Origin: Psychrobacter sp. 5A.1
GTDB taxonomy: Bacteria; Pseudomonadota; Gammaproteobacteria; Pseudomonadales; Moraxellaceae
Assembly (NCBI RefSeq): GCF_030407455.1
Contig: NZ_JASDDJ010000004.1
Span: forward strand, 1-64,000
Direction: 5' to 3'
DNA: 64,000 nucleotides
This document shows positions 39,360 through 48,894 of the stretch, piece by piece. Below the pieces are notes generated by a model. That model saw only the letters and a program-made list of their open reading frames with translations. It made no database searches and was not told where the DNA came from. The position numbers and the translations under genes were made by a program. Position 1 is the stretch's first letter, and each line of letters opens with the position of its first letter.

Positions 39360-39929
39360 TTAGCCCATCAAATCGGCTTGCACGATTTCAATCCAGTAGC
39401 CATCTACATCTTTGATAAAGGCAATGTTTTTCATGCTGCCATCTTCTGGACGTTTTTTGAATTCGACATCGTTTTTGTCAAACCAAGCAACGGCTTCGTC
39501 TAAATTTGGTACGCTAAAACAAATGTGACCAAAACCTTGTGGATCTTGGTTACCATCATGATAGCTAAAGTCAGCTTTCGTTTCGGTACCATAGTTATGC
39601 GTCAACTCTAAGATACCGCGTTGTCGAAAGGCAAAGATTTCCAAATCATCGCCAGTTGGCAAGTTTTCGCGCTCGCTCTCGGTCAACTTGGCCAAGAAAT
39701 ATAAGTCGAATCCCATGTCAGGGAATTTTTTGACGGCAAGCAACGTCATACCCAAGACACCCGTATAAAATGCCAACGATTTGGCAGGATCTTTGACCCG
39801 TAGCATGGTGTGATTAAAGGTGAACCCTGTCGTCTGTGATGAGATGGCCTGAACACCATCAGTGCTGACGCTACTAGCAGGCTGGGCTATGATGGAATCG
39901 CTATTGTTAGCGTTAGATGAAGTAGACAT
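39360..39929 (-). CDS. gloA: Lactoylglutathione lyase (glyoxalase I)
   Basis: Converts the hemithioacetal of methylglyoxal and glutathione to lactoylglutathione. 189 residues from ATG 39929, which has AGGA five bases upstream. Metal ligands fit: His in FNHTMLRVKD, Glu in GILELTHN, His in GFGHICFSV and Glu in YWIEIVQ. YHDGNQDPQGFGH is the insertion form found in the longer glyoxalase I subgroup, associated with zinc-type enzymes. An unconserved leader of about 30 residues has no signal peptide character. Confidence 0.92.
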   Translation of the reverse strand: MSTSSNANNSDSIIAQPASSVSTDGVQAISSQTTGFTFNHTMLRVKDPAKSLAFYTGVLGMTLLAVKKFPDMGFDLYFLAKLTESERENLPTGDDLEIFAFRQRGILELTHNYGTETKADFSYHDGNQDPQGFGHICFSVPNLDEAVAWFDKNDVEFKKRPEDGSMKNIAFIKDVDGYWIEIVQADLMG

Positions 39930-40099
39930 AATTATCCTAATATAGTTCAAAAAATAAATGCATGAATACGCGAATCACGATGGTCGTGATTCGTGTGGCT
40001 CTCTCATCATAATAAAAAATGGCAAAATAATTGATAAGGTTTTGTAAGAATGTGAACGAGGTATGTTCATTTCTAAACGTTGTTTAGCTAGCTAGCTGA

Positions 40100-40738
40100 C
40101 TAACTGTCTAAAAAACGCACCTTTCCTGTCTCTAGGTCATATTCAGCACCGACTACAAGCAACTGACCACTATTGGTCAAGTCCTCTAATGCCCGCGAGC
40201 CATGTTTGAGCTGGCTGACTGACATACGTACGTTGGCACGGATAGAGCGATCGACCAATTCATCTGCATCGACGTCTTGACCATTGGCGGTTGCCAGTTC
40301 GTGCAAGTTGTAAACGCTTGGACGAATGCGATCAACAATAGATTGCAAGTTCGGTGAGTAGTTTTGCTCAGGATTAATCAATGTCTCAACGCAAGCAGTG
40401 ACCGCACCGCAATGTGAGTGACCAAGCACCACTACCAGTTTAGTACCAAATTTTTCGGCGGCGAACTCAATCGAACCAATCTGTGACGGCGCAACCACGT
40501 TGCCTGCGACTCGAATGACAAATAAATCTCCCAAACCTTGATCAAATACAATCTCCACAGGCACACGAGCATCCGAACAGCCCAAAATAATGGCGAGAGG
40601 GTCTTGATCACGGACCAACTCTGGGCGGCGCTGCATACATTGATCTATATTAGTGAGGCTATCAACGTAGCGCTCGTTACCTTGTTTTAAAAGTTCGAGA
40701 GCTTCTTGACCTGTTTTTGGGCGTATATCAGTAGGCAT
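40100..40738 (-). CDS. can: Beta-class carbonic anhydrase
   Basis: Interconverts CO2 and bicarbonate. 212 residues. Zinc ligands and dyad are present: LGCSDARVPVE (Cys, Asp-Arg dyad) and LGHSHCGAVTAC (His, Cys). IRVAGN and SIEFAAEKFGTKLVVVLGH are family signatures. Cytosolic, single gene, divergent from potA. Confidence 0.93.
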   Translation of the reverse strand: MPTDIRPKTGQEALELLKQGNERYVDSLTNIDQCMQRRPELVRDQDPLAIILGCSDARVPVEIVFDQGLGDLFVIRVAGNVVAPSQIGSIEFAAEKFGTKLVVVLGHSHCGAVTACVETLINPEQNYSPNLQSIVDRIRPSVYNLHELATANGQDVDADELVDRSIRANVRMSVSQLKHGSRALEDLTNSGQLLVVGAEYDLETGKVRFLDS

Positions 40739-41112
40739 GAGAGATCCTTTATCATCAATAATATTAGAGTTATAAACGGCTTTACATACGTGTCATCAAA
40801 CATGGCGTGTTTAGAGCTATTTATGTTTGTCAGCCATAGTATGATTGTATAGGAATAAAAACCAAAAAACGGTAAAAAAATTTGTCTAAATATCGCTAAG
40901 TGAATGTAGTTATACCTAAAAACATAAAGGCATATGTCACGACCGACGCCGTACAACTCGCGTAATTTATAACGAACTTGCACTAATTTATATCAAGGGT
41001 TTGTTATAATACGCAACATTCAGACCGCGCTTACGCTCATGCCAATCCCTTTGAATACAGCGAGCTACCTTGAGTACTGTATCGATATATTGGACGCTTA
41101 GGAACAAATATT
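40739..41112. other. Divergent intergenic region can/potA
   Basis: No gene in 374 bases; it must hold both promoters. A TATAAT at 41005-41010 could be the potA -10 box, without a clear -35. Confidence 0.45.
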
Positions 41113-42354
41113 ATGACAGACCCATCTCCAAACACGCATAACACCTCTGCGTCACCTCATGATGGTCAGGTACTGCTGCAACTGACTGGTCTAAAAAAAA
41201 CCTATGATCAAACCGAAGTGCTCAAAAACATCAACCTCGATATCAAACATGGTGAATTTTTGACGCTGCTTGGCCCGTCCGGCTGTGGTAAGACAACATT
41301 GCTGCGCTTGATTGCAGGTTTTGAGCAACCAAACGCTGGAGCAATATATTTAGATGGCATGCAGATGGCAGGCTTGCCCGCTGATAAACGCCCAGTCAAC
41401 ACAGTATTTCAGCAGTATGCATTGTTCCCTCACATGACGGTTGCCCAAAACGTGGCTTATGGGCTAAAGCTAAAAAAAGTCCCCAAAGATGAGATTCAAA
41501 CACGTGTACGTGAGATGCTCGCCATGGTACAGCTAGAGCACTTGGCCAACCGCAAACCGCAAGATTTGTCTGGTGGTCAGCAGCAGCGAGTTGCGATTGC
41601 GCGTGCTGTGATTAACCGACCTAAGCTCCTATTACTCGATGAGCCATTATCCGCGCTCGATCACAAACTACGTTTGCAAATGCAGTCTGAGCTCAAGCGC
41701 CTGCAACGTGAGCTTGGCATTACCTTTGTCTTTGTCACTCATGACCAAGAAGAAGCGCTGTCGATGTCAGACCGTATTGCCGTGATGAAAGACGGCACGT
41801 TCCAGCAGATCGGTACGCCTATCGAGATTTATGAAACCCCTGCCAATTTATTCACGGCCAGATTTATCGGTGAGACCAATTTATTTAGAGCCGAAGTCAA
41901 AGGTGTCTATCCAGACCAGCCAGATCGTAATGGCAAAGTGACCAATGGCCGCATCGAAGTTGAAGTTTGTGAAGCCCAAGTACAAGATGGGCCGACCACA
42001 TTACGCAATTTACGCCGCCCCAATTTTGCCAATGACGTGCAGGTAGGCGATATTGTTAATTTATTGCTGCGCCCTGAAGACTTACGAATTTATGACCCAA
42101 AAGATAGTGAGCATACTGGGCTATTGGGCCGCGTCATCGAGAGTAATTATAAAGGCAGCACGTTGGATTCAATTATTGAATTGGCCAATGGTCATATCAT
42201 CAAGGCATCTGAGTTTTTTGACGAGGACGACCCAAGCTTTGACTACAAATTAAATGAAGCGGTTAAAGTCTCATGGGTAGATGGTTGGGAATGGGTCTTG
42301 CCAGAAGATCCTGCAACCGTATCAGATGTGACCATACAAAAGGATGGTAGCTGA
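41113..42354 (+). CDS. potA: Spermidine/putrescine ABC transporter ATPase
   Basis: The ATP-binding subunit of a PotABCD-type polyamine importer, 413 residues. Walker A is GPSGCGKTT, the Q-loop is FQQYALFPH, the signature is [14 protein letters not shown], Walker B is [12 protein letters not shown] and the switch His is in [10 protein letters not shown]. The C-terminal regulatory TOBE-like region (residues 290-400) is present. It overlaps potB in a TGATG junction. No potD or potF gene is in the window. Confidence 0.93.
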   Translation: MTDPSPNTHNTSASPHDGQVLLQLTGLKKTYDQTEVLKNINLDIKHGEFLTLLGPSGCGKTTLLRLIAGFEQPNAGAIYLDGMQMAGLPADKRPVNTVFQQYALFPHMTVAQNVAYGLKLKKVPKDEIQTRVREMLAMVQLEHLANRKPQDLSGGQQQRVAIARAVINRPKLLLLDEPLSALDHKLRLQMQSELKRLQRELGITFVFVTHDQEEALSMSDRIAVMKDGTFQQIGTPIEIYETPANLFTARFIGETNLFRAEVKGVYPDQPDRNGKVTNGRIEVEVCEAQVQDGPTTLRNLRRPNFANDVQVGDIVNLLLRPEDLRIYDPKDSEHTGLLGRVIESNYKGSTLDSIIELANGHIIKASEFFDEDDPSFDYKLNEAVKVSWVDGWEWVLPEDPATVSDVTIQKDGS

Positions 42355-43232
42355 TGGCACGCAACCACTTAGGCAGCAAAAGTCCATTTCGCACCGCCAC
42401 GCTTTGGCTCATCTGGGGTTGGCTACTGATATTTGCGTTATTACCAAATATCTTGGTCATCGCGGTCAGCTTTTTGACCCGCGATAGCAGCGCCTTTATT
42501 AGCTTACCTGTCAGCATCGACAGCTATGTACGTATGATTGATCCGTTATATTTTGAGGTGTTTGTCCATTCGCTGTGGATGGCTGGTATCACAACGGTTA
42601 TCTGCTTGCTGCTTGGCTATCCTTTTGCATGGCTGGTTTCCAAGGCAAAAGTGCGTTGGCAGCCGCTGCTCATGATGTTACTGATACTGCCCTTTTGGAC
42701 CAATTCTCTGGTGCGGACTTATGCATTAAAACTGCTCTTTGCTAACAATGGCTTGATCAATAAATCATTGCTTGCCATCGGCGTGATTGATACGCCAATC
42801 GATATGTTATACACGCAAGGTGCGGTGATTGCAGGTCTCACCTATCTATTGTTTCCGTTTATGGTACTGCCACTATATGCAGTATTTACTGACTTACGCA
42901 ATGATATGCTATTGGCTTCGCAGGATTTGGGTGCATCCAAAACACAAACCTTTTGGCATGTGGTATTACCTTTAACGACACCAGGGATTATCTCTGGTGT
43001 ACTGCTCGTGCTATTGCCTGCGATGGGCATGTTTTATGTGGCAGATATCTTGGGTGGTTCACGCAACTTACTGGTCGGTAACATCATCAAAAACCAGTTT
43101 TTGGATGCACGTGACTGGCCCTTTGGCGCGGCAGCTAGCGTGTTATTGACATTGGCAATGGCGGTATTATTGCTCGCCTACCGCGCCAGTAGCCGCCGCA
43201 TTGGCAAAACCGATTTTAGTGAGGTGGCCTAA
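42354..43232 (+). CDS. potB: Polyamine ABC transporter permease PotB
   Basis: A 292-residue inner-membrane permease with six membrane helices and the EAA-loop region LLASQDLGASKTQTFWHVVLPLTTPGIISG that contacts PotA. The opening (ATLWLIWGWLLIFALLPNILVIAVSFL) is typical of PotB. It overlaps both potA and potC by a few bases. Confidence 0.92.
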   Translation: MARNHLGSKSPFRTATLWLIWGWLLIFALLPNILVIAVSFLTRDSSAFISLPVSIDSYVRMIDPLYFEVFVHSLWMAGITTVICLLLGYPFAWLVSKAKVRWQPLLMMLLILPFWTNSLVRTYALKLLFANNGLINKSLLAIGVIDTPIDMLYTQGAVIAGLTYLLFPFMVLPLYAVFTDLRNDMLLASQDLGASKTQTFWHVVLPLTTPGIISGVLLVLLPAMGMFYVADILGGSRNLLVGNIIKNQFLDARDWPFGAAASVLLTLAMAVLLLAYRASSRRIGKTDFSEVA

Positions 43233-44020
43233 TGTCTCATTCTCGTACGCTTAAGATTGGCAGTATCGCCGCCAAAGGCTATCTCAGCCTCATTTATACC
43301 CTGTTGTATTTGCCTATCCTTGTTTTGGTGGTGATGTCCTTTAATAAGTCAAAAATTGGCTATAACTGGGGCGGCTTTAGCCTAAAGTGGTATGAGTCGC
43401 TATTTAATAACCAAGCGATGCTAGATGCCTTTTGGCACTCGATTGTCTTAGGGTTGGTGGCAGCCACCGTCTCAACGTTGATAGGCACGCTTACAGCGCT
43501 GGCGTTACACCGTTATAATTTTCGTGGTAAAGGCTTATTAAATGGATTGCTATTTGTCCTGATGATGTCGCCTGAAATTGTATTGGCTATTTCATTGCTA
43601 ACACTGTTTTTATTGATTGGTTTGCAATTGGGCTTTGTCTCACTGCTGTTGGCGCACATTACTTTTTGCTTACCCTTCGTCGTTATTACGGTCTTTGCGC
43701 GATTGAGTAGTTTAGATGAGCGCTTGATGGAAGCGGCACGTGATTTGGGTGCCAACGAATCCACCATGGTGCGCACGGTACTAATTCCAGTTATATTGCC
43801 CGCTGTCATGGCAGGTTGGTTGCTCGCCTTTACCTTATCGCTAGACGATGTGGTGGTTTCAACCTTTGTCACGGGGCCCAGCTATGAGATTTTACCGCTG
43901 CGTATTTATTCTATGGTGCGAGTAGGCCTCAAACCAGAGGTTAACGCTATTGGCACATTATTGCTGGTGGCTTCTTTGATATTGGTCATCATCTCACAGC
44001 TACTGTTACGCAAGCGCTAG
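43232..44020 (+). CDS. potC: Polyamine ABC transporter permease PotC
   Basis: A 262-residue permease with six helices. The opening YLSLIYTLLYLPILVLVVMSFN and the coupling loop EAARDLGANESTMVRTVLIPVILPA match PotC. It starts in a TAATG overlap with potB, and the operon ends here without a substrate-binding gene. A 66-base element follows 16 bases after the stop. Confidence 0.92.
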   Translation: MSHSRTLKIGSIAAKGYLSLIYTLLYLPILVLVVMSFNKSKIGYNWGGFSLKWYESLFNNQAMLDAFWHSIVLGLVAATVSTLIGTLTALALHRYNFRGKGLLNGLLFVLMMSPEIVLAISLLTLFLLIGLQLGFVSLLLAHITFCLPFVVITVFARLSSLDERLMEAARDLGANESTMVRTVLIPVILPAVMAGWLLAFTLSLDDVVVSTFVTGPSYEILPLRIYSMVRVGLKPEVNAIGTLLLVASLILVIISQLLLRKR

Positions 44021-44035
44021 CTGTGGAGGGCTCAT

Positions 44036-44101
44036 TAGGGCGTGTTTGATATTCGACCATGGCACTGACAGAGACTATTTGTGAATATCAAACATGCTTT
44101 A
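44036..44101. mobile_element. 66-bp miniature element (family 3), copy 2
   Basis: It begins TAGGGCGTGTTTGATATTC and ends GAATATCAAACATGCTTTA; the middle, CGACCATGGCACTGACAGA, matches the copy at 26043. The arms differ from copy 1 yet remain complementary to each other. Confidence 0.8.
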
Positions 44102-44177
44102 ATCATACGCTATGAATGAAAATCAGCAACATATGTACTATAATGAATTTTTCTCACCTTAGCGGTTTGGTTATATT

Positions 44178-45068
44178 ATGCTTGAGCTCCGTCATCTTAA
44201 TACATTAACCGCGCTACGAGCGCATGGTTCACTTGCAGCAGCGGCAGATGAGCTACACGTTACTGCTTCTGCCGTTTCGCATCAGTTAAAGGAGCTTGAG
44301 AATTATTACGATATCAGCTTGGTCAATCGTCGGACTCGCCCGCTTAGCTTTACGCCAGCAGGCAAAGCAGTATTGGCATTGGCCGACAGTATCTTGCCGC
44401 AAGTTACCCGTACCAAATCCAACCTTAAACGCTTAGCGCATGGTCAAGCAGGCAGGTTACGCCTAGCGTCTGAGTGCCATAGTTGCTTTGATTGGCTCAT
44501 GCCGATACTGAACCACTATCGCCGTGAATGGTCGGATGTCGAGCTAGATTTTGCCACAGGGTTTGAACCTGAGCCGCATCATTTATTGATGGAAGGTGAT
44601 ATTGATCTGCTTATTACTACCAGTGATTTGCCGCTTGACGGTATCAGCTATCAGCCATTGTTTGAATATGAGAGCCGTTTGGTGCTCTCACCAACGCATG
44701 ATTTGGCAACCCAAAATTTTATTGAACCAAATGATTTGACCAACGAGACTCTGATTGCTTATCCAGTAGAGGCCAAACGTCTCGATATTATTGCCAATTT
44801 TATGACACCCGCACAGATGAGCTTTAAAAGCGTTCGTACGACAGAGCTGACAGCGATGCTAATCCAGCTGGTCGCTAGTGAGCGCGGTGTGGCAGCATTA
44901 CCTGATTGGGTCGTGGCTGAATATGAGAAAAAAGGCTGGGTCGTTTCGCGGAAGTTAGGTGCAGGTGTGCATTGTCAGCTTTATGCAGCAACGCGCATAT
45001 CAAGCCAAGACACAGCGTACATGCAAGGGTTTGCGAATTTACTAGAAGGGATAGTGAAGCCGTTGTAG
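44178..45068 (+). CDS. metR: LysR-type methionine regulator MetR
   Basis: A 296-residue LysR-family regulator. N-terminal winged HTH: MLELRHLNTLTALRAHGSLAAAADELHVTASAVSHQLKELE. The effector domain has ECHSCFDWLMPIL, FATGFEPEP, DLLITTSDLP, LIAYPVEAKRLD and GVAALPDWVVAEYEKKGWVV, which together match E. coli MetR rather than other LysR proteins. MetR activates methionine synthase and related genes with homocysteine as coinducer. Its targets are not adjacent here. Confidence 0.88.
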   Translation: MLELRHLNTLTALRAHGSLAAAADELHVTASAVSHQLKELENYYDISLVNRRTRPLSFTPAGKAVLALADSILPQVTRTKSNLKRLAHGQAGRLRLASECHSCFDWLMPILNHYRREWSDVELDFATGFEPEPHHLLMEGDIDLLITTSDLPLDGISYQPLFEYESRLVLSPTHDLATQNFIEPNDLTNETLIAYPVEAKRLDIIANFMTPAQMSFKSVRTTELTAMLIQLVASERGVAALPDWVVAEYEKKGWVVSRKLGAGVHCQLYAATRISSQDTAYMQGFANLLEGIVKPL

Positions 45069-45316
45069 TTTCATTACTAATTACTTTCTTATAGTTATAA
45101 AATATTAGCCACTTTTTCATATCGTAACGAATGTTATGGTAAATAATGGTTCCCTTGTGAGGACTTGAATATTCGGCTGTAAGCTACGAATACAAGCGGT
45201 TTTGCTCACTGAAATAGTCCCAGTGTACTTCGTTGTGTACATGCAGTGAGCTTTTAAATCATTATTCTTGTTTACTATAAGAGCTTTTATGCGGAGTATT
45301 GTGTAAAGATGTTTGC

Positions 45317-45466
45317 TTATAAACAAACACCAGTTTTCTCTGCTGCATAAGTAGCTTCATCCTTTGTGTATTCTTGAACTTCACAAAGTTGGTTTATTAG
45401 ACCCTTATATGAGTAAGCATAATATTCAAGATGGTCTTTAGCTGATCTTACCGCTTGTTCTACCTA
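45317..45466 (-). pseudogene. Third Ltp repeat beyond an amber codon
   Basis: In the same frame after TAG (45464-45466) the minus strand codes VEQAVRSAKDHLEYYAYS, then KGLINQLCEVQEYTKDEA, then a natural stop at 45317. The TAG stands exactly where the other repeats have Trp (TGG) in DIDWVEQAV. A single G-to-A change explains it. Confidence 0.8.
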
Positions 45467-46960
45467 ATCTATATCCAAACTATCTACTGCCGTTTTGGCC
45501 TCATCTTTTGTATACTCTTGAATCTCATAAAGCTGCTCTATCAAACCCTTACGTGAATAGCTTGAATATCTAAGGTCATCCTTAGCTGATTTTACCGCTT
45601 GTTCTACCCAATCTATATCCAAACTATCTACTGCCGTTTTGGCCTCATCTTTCGTATACTCTTGAATCTCATAAAGCTGCTCTATCAAACCCTTACGTGA
45701 ATAGCTTGAATATCTAAGGTCTTCCTTAGCCGACCTAGAAGCGTTGGTTTCTGCCTTAGTCATATCAAACTTAGATGTACCGCTCGAAGGTTGTGGTTTA
45801 GCTTTTGGCCTAGTCATATCAAGCTTAGATGCACCACTCGAAGGTTGTGGTTTAGCTTTTGGCCTAGTCATGTCAAGCTTAGACGGGCTGTTTAAAACTT
45901 TAGACTCAGAAGATCTTTGGTCATTCATAGTAGGTAGTGGGGGTGGTGTTTCAGGTACTGGCAGCGCCTGTTTAAGTGATGTACGTTCAGGTGCACTATG
46001 ATTTAAAATCTTCGAGCCTTTTGAACGATTACACTTCCAGCATAATGTCTGTAAATTATCCTTAGATGTAACCCCCCCTTTAGAAAGAGGAATAATATGA
46101 TCAATTTCTAACAATAAATTAGGTTCATCTTTTGTTGAAAGACCACAAGCTTGACAAGTATAACCATCTCTAGTTTTTATTTCTTCTCTTAGCTTGGTAG
46201 TCATCAATGCCCTCTGCCCAGCAACACTATCTCTAAAACTTACTAAGTCAGCTAGATATACTATAAATTCTTCAAGTTTAGTGATATTAAATTCTATAGA
46301 AGTACTAAACCTACTATTGCCACCAGCAGAGACATATTGAAAAGTATAAACAGGAAAATATAATTTAGCTAAGCTGACTCGCTTTAAACCTAGCTCTTCA
46401 TTAATTCTATCTTGATGATGACGCTGCAAAAAGGAGGGAATAGAGTTACGTATTTCAAATAAGATAGCGTCCCTTTCATTAGCTAAGAGATACTTACCTT
46501 GCTCTGCAGCAGCAAAGTTATTCAAAGCTTGTTCAAACTTATCTAAAGAGTCTTTATTTGGACTAACATTAAAATACTTACAGAAGTACTTAAAAGGTTG
46601 ATCATCAGCACTCTTTGCAACAGACGAGGAACAGCGATAAGTTCTGCTATCTTTCATTGCACCAGCCCATTTAGGTCTATTCATATTGTAACGACTACTA
46701 TCGGTTAAGTCTGCTTCGCCATAGTTTGTAGAGGCTACATCAGAATAACTATACTTCAAATCTTCAATATGATCGTTTAGATCATTACACTCAGCAACAT
46801 GCTGCTGAACAGTATTCTTAATCGCAGTAAAGCTATCACTTTTAAAATAAGCATTTAACAATAGAGGGTAAATATAATGATATAAAAATGCTACTAAAAG
46901 ACCAAATAGGCAGAAATACGTAAGCAACTCAAAAGCAGACAAGTTTAACAAAGCATCCAA
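45464..46960 (-). CDS. Membrane-anchored HNH endonuclease with Ltp-type repeats
   Basis: A 498-residue protein with no exact family known to me. One N-terminal membrane helix (LLTYFCLFGLLVAFLYHYIYPLLL) is followed by a helical region with scattered Cys. A complete HNH nuclease lies near residues 265-313: CQAC, LEIDHIIPLSKGG, DNLQTLCWKCNRSKG, the four Cys forming a zinc site. Next come 18-residue repeats (SKLDMTRPKAKPQPSSGA) and two 48-residue repeats (SYSRKGLIEQLYEIQEYTKDEAKTAVD) of the Ltp/host-cell-surface lipoprotein type. A TAG interrupts a third repeat; without it the protein would have about 547 residues. Anti-phage function is inference from the domain mix. Confidence 0.75.
   Translation of the reverse strand: MDALLNLSAFELLTYFCLFGLLVAFLYHYIYPLLLNAYFKSDSFTAIKNTVQQHVAECNDLNDHIEDLKYSYSDVASTNYGEADLTDSSRYNMNRPKWAGAMKDSRTYRCSSSVAKSADDQPFKYFCKYFNVSPNKDSLDKFEQALNNFAAAEQGKYLLANERDAILFEIRNSIPSFLQRHHQDRINEELGLKRVSLAKLYFPVYTFQYVSAGGNSRFSTSIEFNITKLEEFIVYLADLVSFRDSVAGQRALMTTKLREEIKTRDGYTCQACGLSTKDEPNLLLEIDHIIPLSKGGVTSKDNLQTLCWKCNRSKGSKILNHSAPERTSLKQALPVPETPPPLPTMNDQRSSESKVLNSPSKLDMTRPKAKPQPSSGASKLDMTRPKAKPQPSSGTSKFDMTKAETNASRSAKEDLRYSSYSRKGLIEQLYEIQEYTKDEAKTAVDSLDIDWVEQAVKSAKDDLRYSSYSRKGLIEQLYEIQEYTKDEAKTAVDSLDID
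45467..45740 (-). repeat. Tandem 144-bp repeats coding Ltp units
   Basis: Two almost identical 144-base units (48 codons, junction at TGG 45608-45610) lie in tandem, differing at only a few bases. A third, diverged unit follows beyond the amber codon. The near identity suggests recent duplication. Confidence 0.85.
45754..45885 (-). repeat. Tandem 54-bp repeats
   Basis: Two full copies of an 18-codon unit (SKLDMTRPKAKPQPSSGA) and a partial third (SKFDMTK) form a linker between the HNH domain and the Ltp repeats. Confidence 0.85.
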
Positions 46961-47162
46961 AGTATTCCCCTAACATGCATACACAAAACACGATATGATA
47001 ACCTAGCCAAATAGCAACCCTTATAAAAAGCTGTTGCCTAATCTAAGCTTACCCAGTAAAAGTTTAAATTTTATACGATTCTTTATAATTATTGTAGTGG
47101 TTTGATGAACAGTAAACAGATTAACCAAACTAGACCACTAAACGATTAATATCTACCAACGG

Positions 47163-47534
47163 CTACAAAACCAACTTAAAGAAATAAAACCCCAGCGCGG
47201 TTGCTAGCAATGTGAGTCCCACATGTAAACCGATAAGCGCCAATCCTGCCAGCAAACGGCCATCATTGACGAAGGTAAAAACCTCCGCGCTAAAAGTGCT
47301 AAATGTCGTCAGTCCGCCCAAAAATCCAGTAATGACAAACAGTCTCACGTTGTCAGATAAGCCAGTACCCATCCGCCCGAACCATACTAGCGCGAGCCCT
47401 ATCAGCAGTCCACCCAAGACATTCGCACCCAATGTACCTAGCGGTATCCAATGATGGAGCGGATTAAAGCGTGCAAGCCATCCTCGCAAACACGCGCCAA
47501 ATGCGGCGCCCAAACCAATCGCAATCCACTGCAT
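47163..47534 (-). CDS. crcB: Fluoride exporter CrcB/Fluc
   Basis: A 123-residue inner-membrane channel that lets fluoride leave the cell as a dual-topology dimer. Four helices; motifs [29 protein letters not shown] and the sodium-site region [13 protein letters not shown] are intact. A fluoride riboswitch was not recognised in the short gap upstream. It lies 65 bases after tsaD on the same strand, so the two may be co-transcribed. Confidence 0.93.
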   Translation of the reverse strand: MQWIAIGLGAAFGACLRGWLARFNPLHHWIPLGTLGANVLGGLLIGLALVWFGRMGTGLSDNVRLFVITGFLGGLTTFSTFSAEVFTFVNDGRLLAGLALIGLHVGLTLLATALGFYFFKLVL

Positions 47535-47599
47535 AGCTCATCCTTACTTTAGATAATTTTCATGAGCATCAACATGGACATGAGGCCCCATCAATACCT

Positions 47600-48658
47600 T
47601 TATACCGCAGGCAATTCGGTCATCGGCCAACGTGGCACACAGCTAACAGCCAAATCATCTGACTGCCCTGCTTGCAAGCGCTCATAGCCAGCATAAGCAA
47701 TCATTGCCCCATTATCAGTACACAATGCAGGCGGTGCATAGTGCACCGTTGCATTTATTTTGGCCAGCTCCGCTTCTAACGTTTCACGCAGATGAGTGTT
47801 GGCACTGACGCCGCCTGCAATCACTAGGCGACTCATATCTGCTTGCTTGAGTGCTTTGACACATTTTTTTACCAGCGTATCGACCACCGCATGTTGAAAA
47901 CTGGCGGCGATATCAGCGCGTACTTGTGGATTACTCTCGGCACTATTTCCTGAACCCCCTGAGTGTGGAGTGTCTTTGATAAGATTATGCACGGCTGTTT
48001 TCATACCGCTAAAGGAGAAGTCCAAACCACGATGTAGCATCGGTCTTGGCAAGCTATACGCGTTTTGATTGCCTGTCTCAGCCAGTTTAGCGATATTGGG
48101 ACCACCAGGATATGGCAAGCCCAGCATCTTAGCGGCTTTATCAAAGCACTCACCAGCCGCATCGTCTATCGACTCACCCAATATCTCATATTGCCCAACC
48201 CCACGTGCAGCAATGAGTAAGGTATGTCCACCAGAAACGAGCAATGACACAAAAGGAAATACGGGAGGGTTTGCACCCATCAGCGGTGCCAACAGATGTC
48301 CTTCCATATGATGAATGCCAATCGCTGGGATCTCTAAGCCATACGCCAAGCTGCGCCCAAATAATGCGCCTGTCATCAATGCACCAATGAGTCCCGGCCC
48401 TTTAGTATAAGCAATCGCGTCAATCTCGCTTTTTTTCATATCACACTGATCTAACAGCTCGTTGAGCAAAGGCACGAGCTTTCGAATATGGTCGCGACTG
48501 GCAAGCTCAGGCACGACGCCGCCATAAAGTGCGTGCAGCTCAATCTGAGAGTACAGTACTTGCCCGACCAAGCCTTGGTTGTCGCTATTTATTTGCTCAC
48601 TATCAAAAATCGCCAGCCCCGTCTCATCACAAGAGGTCTCTAAGCCCAATACTTTCAT
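47600..48658 (-). CDS. tsaD: tRNA threonylcarbamoyladenosine transferase TsaD
   Basis: Transfers threonylcarbamoyl to A37 of ANN-decoding tRNAs with TsaB and TsaE. 352 residues. The start [16 protein letters not shown] is classical; the metal site HHMEGH, SGGHT, the nucleotide site [26 protein letters not shown] and [11 protein letters not shown] are intact. In many gammaproteobacteria tsaD is divergent from rpsU; here rpsU is 1.6 kb away in that orientation, separated by two lipoprotein genes. Confidence 0.96.
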   Translation of the reverse strand: MKVLGLETSCDETGLAIFDSEQINSDNQGLVGQVLYSQIELHALYGGVVPELASRDHIRKLVPLLNELLDQCDMKKSEIDAIAYTKGPGLIGALMTGALFGRSLAYGLEIPAIGIHHMEGHLLAPLMGANPPVFPFVSLLVSGGHTLLIAARGVGQYEILGESIDDAAGECFDKAAKMLGLPYPGGPNIAKLAETGNQNAYSLPRPMLHRGLDFSFSGMKTAVHNLIKDTPHSGGSGNSAESNPQVRADIAASFQHAVVDTLVKKCVKALKQADMSRLVIAGGVSANTHLRETLEAELAKINATVHYAPPALCTDNGAMIAYAGYERLQAGQSDDLAVSCVPRWPMTELPAV

Positions 48659-48816
48659 ACTTTTGCCTTAATACTTTCGTTTTCGTGCTATTTTTGTCGC
48701 ACTTTTATCTTACATCATTTTGAGAAATTGGATAACGAATACAACCAACCAAACACTATCTCAAATTCGCTTGATACAGCTGTATATTCTGAGACTGGCA
48801 TGACAAAAAACGTGCA

Positions 48817-48849
48817 TAAAAAAACCGTCATTGTCAGTCACAATGACGG
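48817..48849 (-). terminator. Terminator of the cytochrome c5-like gene
   Basis: CCGTCATTGT and ACAATGACGG around a five-base loop, followed on the minus strand by seven T; about 45 bases past the stop. Confidence 0.88.
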
Positions 48850-48894
48850 CCAGTTTAGCAAATTTCAATAGCTAACATATTCCAATATACCGTA

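Noticed and set aside
45117-45326. A 69-codon minus-strand frame after metR
   Set aside because: No ribosome site, no family features, and it overlaps the tail of the interrupted Ltp repeat gene.
45467-45885. CRISPR-like direct repeats
   Set aside because: The repeats are 144 and 54 bases, in frame, without spacers, and encode protein repeats.
47535-47599. Possible fluoride riboswitch before crcB
   Set aside because: The gap to tsaD is only 65 bases and lacks the conserved pseudoknot core.
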